DNA of 64,000 nt from Ketobacter sp963922875 (lineage in GTDB: Bacteria; Pseudomonadota; Gammaproteobacteria; Pseudomonadales; Ketobacteraceae). Location of the stretch: assembly GCA_963922875.1 (NCBI GenBank), contig CAWUJH010000002.1, positions 496,001 to 560,000 of the forward strand. Reading direction: 5' to 3'. A program made the position numbers and the translations under genes. Position 1 is the first letter of the stretch, and each line of letters opens with the position of its first letter. Shown one piece after another: positions 16,937-25,100 of this stretch. The notes under the pieces were generated by a model that was not told the origin of the DNA, searched no databases, and saw only the letters and a program-made list of their open reading frames with translations.

Positions 16937-17335
16937 ATGAAAAAAACTAATTTTTCATTTCCCGTTTTGAAGTATTCCGCCATCGGTGCGCTTGGCCTAG
17001 TAATGTTAGCGGGCTGCGCAACGGAACCGCCCTCACCGCAAGCTGCTTTGCAAGCGGCGGAGCTGGCCATTGCTGATGCCGATCAGGCGCGGGTTGCTGA
17101 CTATGCTTCCCTCGAATTAACCGAAGCGCGGAGTAAACTGAATGCGGCCCGCAGCGCGGAACGTCAGGAAAAAATGGTTCTGGCTTTGCGCTTAGCCGAG
17201 CAATCGGAGGTGGAAGCCCGGCTCGCCTCAGCCAAGGCAGAAATGTTGAAGGAACAAGCGGTAAACGATGACATGAAAGACAACATCGATACCTTGAAAA
17301 ACGAAATGGAACGTAATTTTGGAGTCAAACAATGA
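16937..17335 (+). CDS. DUF4398 lipoprotein
   Basis: The 132-residue protein has a signal peptide with lipobox LAGC. A DUF4398 domain of long amphipathic helices follows (SPQAALQAAELAIADADQARVADYASLELTEARSKL), then a coiled-coil region to the end. DUF4398 proteins are typically paired with OmpA-family lipoproteins, as here, where the next gene overlaps by four bases (ATGA). A periplasmic structural or envelope-stability role is likely. A ribosome site TGGAG precedes the ATG. Confidence 0.85.
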   Translation: MKKTNFSFPVLKYSAIGALGLVMLAGCATEPPSPQAALQAAELAIADADQARVADYASLELTEARSKLNAARSAERQEKMVLALRLAEQSEVEARLASAKAEMLKEQAVNDDMKDNIDTLKNEMERNFGVKQ

Positions 17336-18201
17336 AAACCTCACCTACGCTGTATGCTCAACTCACCATCATAGGCACTCTGCTGTTTGTGGCCGCTTGT
17401 GCCACGGTGTTACCCCAGTCGGAAGAACCCATTAATGTGCGCAGTAAATTAACCCAATTACAGTCCGATGCGCCCTTGGCAAGGCGTGCACCCGTTGAAA
17501 TTAAGGAAGCCGAACTGGCGGTTCGAGCGACGGAGGTGCCACAGGAGGATCAGGAATTGGCTGATCATTTAGTGCTGATGGCGGATCGCAAGGTGGATAT
17601 TGCTACGGCGCGGGCGCAAAGCCGTTTGTTGCTGGATCAACGCAAAACCCTCAGCGATCAACGGGAAAAGGCGCGGCTTGATGCTCGCACCCGCGAAGCT
17701 GACAGTGCCCATCGTGATGCCGCTTTTGCCCGGGAGGAGGCCAGTGAGGCTCGTATGGGGAGCGAGACGGCCCAACAACGCAATGATGATTTGCAACGCC
17801 AGATTGCCGAGCTGAATGCCAAGTCAACCAATCGTGGCCTAGTGGTAACCTTAGGAGATGTGCTGTTTGCTTCCGGCAAGGCGGATCTTCAAACCAGTGC
17901 CTTACCCAATCTGGATAAACTGGCCGCTTTTCTTAAAAAATATACTGATCGCACCGTGGTGATTGAAGGCCATACTGACAGTGTAGGCAGCGATGATGCC
18001 AACCTCGGCTTGTCACAGCGGCGCGCAAATGCCGTGATGGACTATTTGACCGATAAGGGCATCACAGCAGATCGCTTGGGTGCTACCGGTAAAGGCGAAA
18101 CCACCCCAGTCGCTGATAACGAATCCGCCAATGGTCGCCAACAAAATAGACGGGTGGAAGTGATTATCTCTAACGTGATGGCCTCCGCCAATAAAATGTA
18201 A
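17332..18201 (+). CDS. OmpA-family peptidoglycan-binding lipoprotein
   Basis: The 289-residue lipoprotein has a signal peptide ending VAACAT. Its N-terminal helical region is DUF4398-like (about 30-160), rich in Ala, Arg, Glu and Asp, with long coiled-coil heptads. The C-terminal OmpA domain (about 170-280) has the peptidoglycan-binding pattern VVIEGHTDSVGSDDANLGLSQRRANAVMDYL and NRRVEVII. It probably links the outer membrane to the cell wall and forms a unit with the preceding DUF4398 lipoprotein, whose stop it overlaps. A strong terminator follows. Confidence 0.9.
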   Translation: MKTSPTLYAQLTIIGTLLFVAACATVLPQSEEPINVRSKLTQLQSDAPLARRAPVEIKEAELAVRATEVPQEDQELADHLVLMADRKVDIATARAQSRLLLDQRKTLSDQREKARLDARTREADSAHRDAAFAREEASEARMGSETAQQRNDDLQRQIAELNAKSTNRGLVVTLGDVLFASGKADLQTSALPNLDKLAAFLKKYTDRTVVIEGHTDSVGSDDANLGLSQRRANAVMDYLTDKGITADRLGATGKGETTPVADNESANGRQQNRRVEVIISNVMASANKM

Positions 18202-18218
18202 TTGCTAAAACTCCTGAG

Positions 18219-18252
18219 CCCGCGCATTATTCAATCATGTGCGGGTTTTTTC
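18219..18252 (+). terminator. Rho-independent terminator after OmpA gene
   Basis: An 8-bp stem with one G-T pair (CCCGCGCA and TGTGCGGG) encloses an 11-base loop and is followed by seven T residues. It ends the DUF4398/OmpA unit and lies just before the convergent Crp/Fnr gene stop at 18258. Confidence 0.85.
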
Positions 18253-18257
18253 GCATT

Positions 18258-19010
18258 TTAGTGTTCTTGGAGTGCCGATTTTAACTCTGTTTTTTGCAGC
18301 GGTTTCCAAGGTAAAAGTCGGTCTGTTTCTATCTTAACCACGCCATAGCATTCGCAGCACAGGCTCTCAAGTTTGGGGCGATCCAATACGGTGATGTGGC
18401 CACGATGGTATTCAATCACCCCGAGTTTTTGTAGCTTGCCAGCCGCATCGGTAACGCCTTCGCGGCGAACGCCGAGCATGTTGGCAATCAATTCCTGGGT
18501 CATGATTAGCTGGCTACCGGAAAGGCGGTCTAAGGACAGCAGCAGCCAGCGACATAATTGCTGGTCGATGGAGTGGTGGCGATTACACACCGCCGTCTGC
18601 GCCATTTGAGTAATCAGCGATTGGGTGTAGCGCAACATAAGCTGCTGTAATTCGCCATGGCGGTTGAATTCTTCTTTTAAGCGTTGTCCTGAGAGTTGGT
18701 AGGCATAGCCGCCACTTTGCACAATGGCGCGGCTGGGTGTGCTTTCGCCACCCATAAACAGTGCGACACCGATGATACCCTCATTGCCCACCACCGCAAT
18801 CTCAGCGGACGCGCCATCTTCCATTACATAAAGCAATGAGACGATGGCGTCGGTGGGGAAATAAACATCCCGAATAGTATCGCCTGATTCATACAATACT
18901 TTGCCTAATGGCATGGGGATTAATTTAAGATTCGGGAACAGGCGCTGTTGAACTTCTGTGGGCAATGCCGCCAGCAGATGGTTTTGCTGGGGCTTGGACA
19001 TACTGGACAT
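18258..19010 (-). CDS. Crp/Fnr family transcriptional regulator
   Basis: The 250-residue protein has an N-terminal cyclic-nucleotide-binding-type beta roll (about 20-140) and a C-terminal winged-helix domain. The recognition helix lies near LIANMLGVRREGVTDAAGKLQ (about residues 187-207). The beta roll has the pattern PTDAIVSLLYVMEDGASAEIAVVGNEGIIGV but lacks an Fnr-type N-terminal cysteine cluster. The ligand is therefore not predictable. GGAGG lies five bases before the ATG. It lies 131 bases downstream of the glucan synthase gene on the same strand. Members of this type often respond to stress or redox state. Targets are unknown. Confidence 0.88.
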   Translation of the reverse strand: MSSMSKPQQNHLLAALPTEVQQRLFPNLKLIPMPLGKVLYESGDTIRDVYFPTDAIVSLLYVMEDGASAEIAVVGNEGIIGVALFMGGESTPSRAIVQSGGYAYQLSGQRLKEEFNRHGELQQLMLRYTQSLITQMAQTAVCNRHHSIDQQLCRWLLLSLDRLSGSQLIMTQELIANMLGVRREGVTDAAGKLQKLGVIEYHRGHITVLDRPKLESLCCECYGVVKIETDRLLPWKPLQKTELKSALQEH

Positions 19011-19141
19011 GTCAACCTCCGTGGAAGGGTGAGGCCAGCGACGACACTCTGTTGGTTGCTGGCCAAAAATTAGCGAGCATTATAACAGCCAGGTCGAATA
19101 GCCTGTATGGTGAATACTCCTACCCAGACTGGTGAATAACC

Positions 19142-22100
19142 CTAGTCTTCGGCAATATTCACTTCCACTCTGTGGGGTTGCTGATCATTTTGTAGAGGAA
19201 TGCCTTTTTCCCCCACTACCGCGCCATCAAGGTAAGTCCCAAGGTCTGCGGTATCGCTAGCGGCATACTGGGTGACCACAATCTGGTAGTCGGTGGTCTC
19301 AAAGCGGTAGTGTATGGTGTAGGTTTTCCAGTGCGGCGGCATGCAGGGTGTAATGCGCAGGTAGTTGCCTTCTTTGGTTACGCCGAGCACGGATTCCAGC
19401 ATCAAACGGTACAACCAGCTGGCAGAGCCCGTATACCAGGTCCAGCCACCACGTCCGATATGGGGTGCAACGGCATAAACATCGGCGGCTACAACGTAGG
19501 GTTCCGCTTTGTAGGTGGCGAGTTTTTTTGGTGTGATGCAGTGATTAATGGGGTTGATGAGTGCCAGCAATTCCCAGGCGCGGGCGCGATCTCCTTGGGC
19601 GGCGAAGGCCATGGCGGCCCATATCGCGGCGTGCGTATACTGGCCGCCATTTTCCCGCACACCGGGTACGTAGCCTTTGATATAGCCGGGGTTCATGGGC
19701 GATTGGTCGAAAGGTGGATTTAGCAATTGCACTAAGCCTTCCTCGCGACGTACCAAATGTTGGTCCAATGCTTCCATCGCCTGCTGGGTACGAACGCTGG
19801 CGCCAGCCCCCGACAAAATGGACCAGCTTTGGGCAATAGAATCAATGGCACATTCTTGGTTTGCCGCCGAACCGAGGGCGGTACCATCATCAAAATAGGC
19901 CCGTCGATACCAGCCGCCATCCCAACCGTGTTGCTCAAGATTCTCGCGCAAAGTGGCGGCTTCCTGTTGGCAGCGTTCAGCAAAGGGTGCATCATTTTGG
20001 CTCCGGGCCAGGGTGGCAAAATTAAGCAGAACATGGTGCAGAAAAAAACCTAACCACACGCTTTCGCCTTTACCGTGGATTCCCACCAGATTCATCCCAT
20101 CATTCCAGTCGCCGGAACCCATCAGCGGTAGACCGTGTTCACCGAATCGCAGGCCATAAACTATAGCCCGCACGCAATGCTGGTAAAGACTGGCGGTTTG
20201 CGCTGATTGTGCCGGTAAATCGTAATAGGACTCTTCGTCGGCATTGAGTTCACGGCCTTCGATAAAGTGAACCGGCACATCAAGTACGCTGTGATCGCCG
20301 CTGGTTTGTACATAACGACATGTGGCTAAGGGCAGCCATAAATAATCATCAGAACAGCGGGTACGGACGCCCCGACCCGTGGGCGGGTGCCACCAGTGTT
20401 GCACGTCACCTTCCGGGTATTGGCGGGCGGCGGCGCGCAATAGATGCTCTCTCACCAGCGTCGGTTCGGCGTGTACCAGTGCCATTACGTCTTGCAACTG
20501 GTCACGAAAACCAAAGGCGCCACCGGACTGATAAAAGCCACTGCGGGCCCAGAGGCGACAGGCCATGGTTTGGTACAGCAGCCAACCATTGACCATCACA
20601 TTGAGGGCCGGATCGGGAGTTTCCACGGTGACTTTGCTGAGGGTTTGGCCCCAGTATTGTTTGACCGCCTCAAGGGAAGCGCGGGCAGAACCCACGGATC
20701 GCAACCGTTGCGACAGCGCCTGCGCCTGGCTGAGATCGTAGCCTGCACCGAGACGAAAAATGATTTCCTTTTCTTGCCCATTGTCCAGCTCGAACCCCAC
20801 CTGTATCGCACCGCAAGGATCGAGGGAAGCTCCCACACGGCCGGAGAGCCGGGCCCGGTTCATGGCTTCCGGTTGGGCCAATGAACCATAGCGGCCAATA
20901 AACTCTCGCCGATCCGCTGTGAGGCTGCGGGATTGGTCATCCACATCGAAAAACGCTACCCGCCCGGCAAACTCGCTGTTGTAACCGTTGCGGGCAAACA
21001 GAGCACCGCTATGGGTATCGATCTCGGTGACGACGTGTAAGGCGGTGTTGGTGCGCAGGTCGCCCAGCACCCATTCCACATAGCCCGTAGCTGATAGGCG
21101 GCGCGGGCGACCGGATTGATTGCGCACCCTCAGCACGGAGAATTTCACCATGTCCTGCAAATCCACGTGCACACACAGGGAAGAATGAATGCCAAACTCC
21201 TGGTGTTCGAACACACTGTAGCCGAAGCCATGGCGGGTAATATAGGGAGTAGAACCACGACAGGGTAAAGGGGTCGGCGACCACACAGCGCCTGTGTCTT
21301 CGTCCCGCAGGTAGAACGCTTCACCACCTGCCGTGCCAACGGGATCGTCGCTCCAGGGCGTTAGGCGGAATTCATGGGCATTTTCACTCCAACTATAGGC
21401 CAGGCCGCTTTCTGTAATCACCGATCCAAAATGGGGGTTCGCCAGCACATTGACCCAGGGCAGGGGAGTCCGCTGGGTTGGCGTGGTGGTTATTACATAT
21501 TCATTACCATCAGCGCTGAATCCACCTAACGAGTTACTCAAAATTAGTGGCGGGGCTTCAAGCGTCACCGCTGGATTGCTTGGTTTGGACTGGTGCAGGC
21601 GAGGAATCAGGTGTTCCACTTGAATACCGGTTAAAGCGCGTCGATTCACCTGATCTTCCAGGGTCCCGCGGTTGTCGACGATAATCGCCCGCGCTACCGC
21701 CTGCAATAGAATCCGGTCTTCATTGGGAATCTGTTCAGCGGTGCGAACAAAAATTCCCCCCGGACGATCGATGGAATGGGCTTCCGTACCTGTGGCAATC
21801 ATGCCCATTATCTGATCCTGAATCTGTTGCCGATAACCCACATGATCCTCATTCCAGATGACGAGATCCACCGCCAGGCCTTTCAGGCGCCAATAGGCGT
21901 GACACTGAATCAACTGGTGGGCGAGTTCCATATGGGCGATGTCGGTGATTTTCAGCAACACAATGGGCAGATCACCGGAAATGGCATAGCCCCACAAGCC
22001 GGATTGACCACGGCGGTTCTGCACTAACAAATTAGCGTCAGCCCGCATGGAAGGGTTGGCATAAAGCACCGCGCTGGCCAAGCGTCGATACACTTGCGCT

Positions 22101-25100
22101 TCGGCTTCATTGGCATTGAGTTGGCGCAGTGTTATGCCACTGTGAGTGCCCGCGATATCGAAGACCCGGTCAGCGAAATGGCGATCCTGATATTTAGCAA
22201 CCAAAGCAATGCAGTCTGCGCGGCTGTTGGCGACGCCAGTCACCAGATCGATGCTTACGGATTGCTCGGTGTCCAGGGCAATGTGGCAACGAATGGAAAC
22301 GATTGGGTCGAGTACGGAGCCTGCGCTGCCCGATAAGGCATCTGGTGAGCACATCGCCTGCGGCTCACTCATGGTGTGGCCACGGCCCACAAAACCCATG
22401 CGGTCGGTTTCATAGGACAGATGGCTAACAGGGGTGCCGTTGGAGGCCAAGAGGTGAAACATCCACGGAGTCTGCTCGCCCTCCGAACGGGGCCGCCGAG
22501 TGCACAGGATGGCATGCTGACCATGGATGATTTCGGTTTGTACAAATAAATTGCCAAAAGCGGTTTGCATGCGGTCGGCGGCCGGTGTTGCCAGCACAAC
22601 TTCGGCATAGCTGGTGATTTCCACGGTACGCTGATGGCGGGCACGATTGGTGATACGTACCCGGCGTAGTTCAATGTCATCTTCTGGGGACACCACAATA
22701 TCGGAATAGGTTTCGTAATCGTGATCAAGGCGCCGAAATTCAGCCCGTCCTTCGGTAAACATGGCGGTGTAGCGATCGGCGGGCTTAAGCGTAGGCTGGT
22801 GTGCTGCGGACCAGAAATCACCACTATGGACGTCTCGCAAGTACACAAATGCACCCCAATTATCACAGGTGCTGTCTTCGCGCCAGCGGGTAACCGCCAG
22901 ATCATTCCAGTGGCTGTAGCCACCACCGGCGTTAGTGACCATGACGTGATAACGGCCATTGGACAGCAGTTGTACTTCTGGGGTCAGGGTATCCACTCCG
23001 ATGGGGCGGTGCACAGGCATGGCTGGCGCATCGAAAAAAGCGCTGCCTTCAGAATGGGCCGCAATGTGGGCATGCACCAGGGTGGACTTGGGGATTTTCT
23101 CCTGCAGCAATAGCAGCGTGGCCTGAAATAAGGGATCGGAAGCAAAGCGCCGTTGCATCGGCTTGTCCAATAGCAAATGAGACAATGCCAGCAAGGACAT
23201 GCCCTGATGATGGGCCATGTAAGAGCACACCACACTTTGGGTTTGGCCGCGAATCATTCGCGCGGGGGTGTAGTCAATGGCTTCATAAAAGCCAAAGCGC
23301 CCTTCGCCGCCCTCGCTGGCTAGGCGTTGTAAATTAGCGCAGGCGGCCTCTGGCGCCACCATCAGGGCAAGTGCAGAAGCATAAGGAGCCACCACGGAAT
23401 CCTCTGCCAGCCCCCGTTTCAGGCCAAGACCAGGTACACCGAAAGCGTGATATTGGTAATTGAGACTAGCGTCCACGGTGCTGTAACCAGATTCCGAAAC
23501 TCCCCAGGGCAGGGCGCGTTGTTGGCCGTAAGCGATTTGTCTTTTAACCGCATGGCGGCAAGTTTGATCCAGCAGGGTGCCCTCATAACTTGGCATTACC
23601 AACATGGGCATCAAGTACTCAAACATAGAGCCGCTCCAGGACACCAGCAAAGACTCGCCGCCAGCACTGGTAAGCAGCCTACCCAAGGCAAACCAGCTTT
23701 CCTGGGGCACTTTGCCTTGGGCAATTGCCACAAAGGTGGAGAGACGAGCTTCAGATGCCAACAAATCGTAGAAACTATTGTCGCGACGAAACTCATCAAC
23801 GTTATAACCCACGGCCAGTAGATGTCGGGATTTATCGTACAAAAAGCTGTATTCCACCGTGGCGAATTCCGTGGCTTGAGCGGATAGTAGATCGCACAGG
23901 GCAATGCGTTGCAAAGCTCGATCATAGGCCACTGTCAGCAACGGTTGTAGGGTGTTTAACCAAGCTTTTTGATCGTGATCTATTGCGGAAATTAGATGAG
24001 TATCAATAGCTGCAAGCCAGCGAGGAATCGAATTAATCAAGCCATGTAAAGTCGGTGTGACTGTTAATCCCTCTAACCATGGCATATCCTCTGGCAAGCT
24101 GGGTAGCAGGGTTATCCAGGGGCAAATCCACTGTAAATCGTCCCGTGCTCCCTGGCATTGCAATACCCAGTCTTCAACCATCGCACTTTGAAGGGTAGTG
24201 TCGTTTAGGTTTCCGATGGGCTGATTCAGTTGGTTTAAAAGGTTCCACTGCGCAAGCAGAGAATGTTCAAATATAGCGTGTTCCTTTTGGGATTGAATTA
24301 GGATCGGCACCAGCAATTGTTGTGAAGCCTTCACAGCTTCATGCAATGCCGTGGGGTGAACGTCGGTATTCGAATCCTGTAACAGAGAGAGAGTGTCGGC
24401 GAGCCCCTTAAATACACGGCCTGACACCACGGGTTCATAGGGCAATGCCAGCAGCCCAGCACGTAATGTCAATAAATGTCCTACCAGATTGCCACTGTCT
24501 ACTGACGATACGTAGCGTGGCAATAACGGTTGCAAGGTCAGGGTGTCATACCAGTTAAAAAAGTGTCCCTGATAACGTTCCATTAGCGCCAGGGTGTTGA
24601 AGGTATTGGCGGTCCGTGAAAGCAAGCCAGCAGGGGTGATAAATCTGAAATCATAGGCAGACAAATTAGCCAGTAATGCCATGCCAATATTGGTTGGGGA
24701 AGTGCGATGGGCAACGACTGGTCCGGGGTGTTCCTGAAAGTTATCCGGTGGTAGCCAATTGTCTTCTGCGGTAACAAAATACTCAAAGTAAGCCCAGGTT
24801 TTACGCGCCATGGTGTGTAGGAATTGTTGTTGATCGTTGCTCAGGCGGGTTTCTTGGCGATTTCTCGGTAAACTCAGCCAGTACGCAATAGCGGGAGCGA
24901 CTAACCACATCAGCAGAATTGGGGCGGCGGCCATCAGCGCAGAGGGTTGCCACTGGGCTAACGCGATGGCGCAGGCTATCGCCAGTAGCGGCGCTGTGGC
25001 CATGCGCCGATAGGTGGCCACGATACTGGTTTCCGCGCTGAGTCGGCGGTTAGCCGAAGGATTCCAATCCAAGAGTCGACGTCGAGCCATTAGCATGCGT

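Noticed and set aside
20444..20884. Long plus-strand open frame inside the cyclic glucan synthase gene
   Set aside because: The opposite strand encodes the GH94 module with intact motifs, so this is a shadow.
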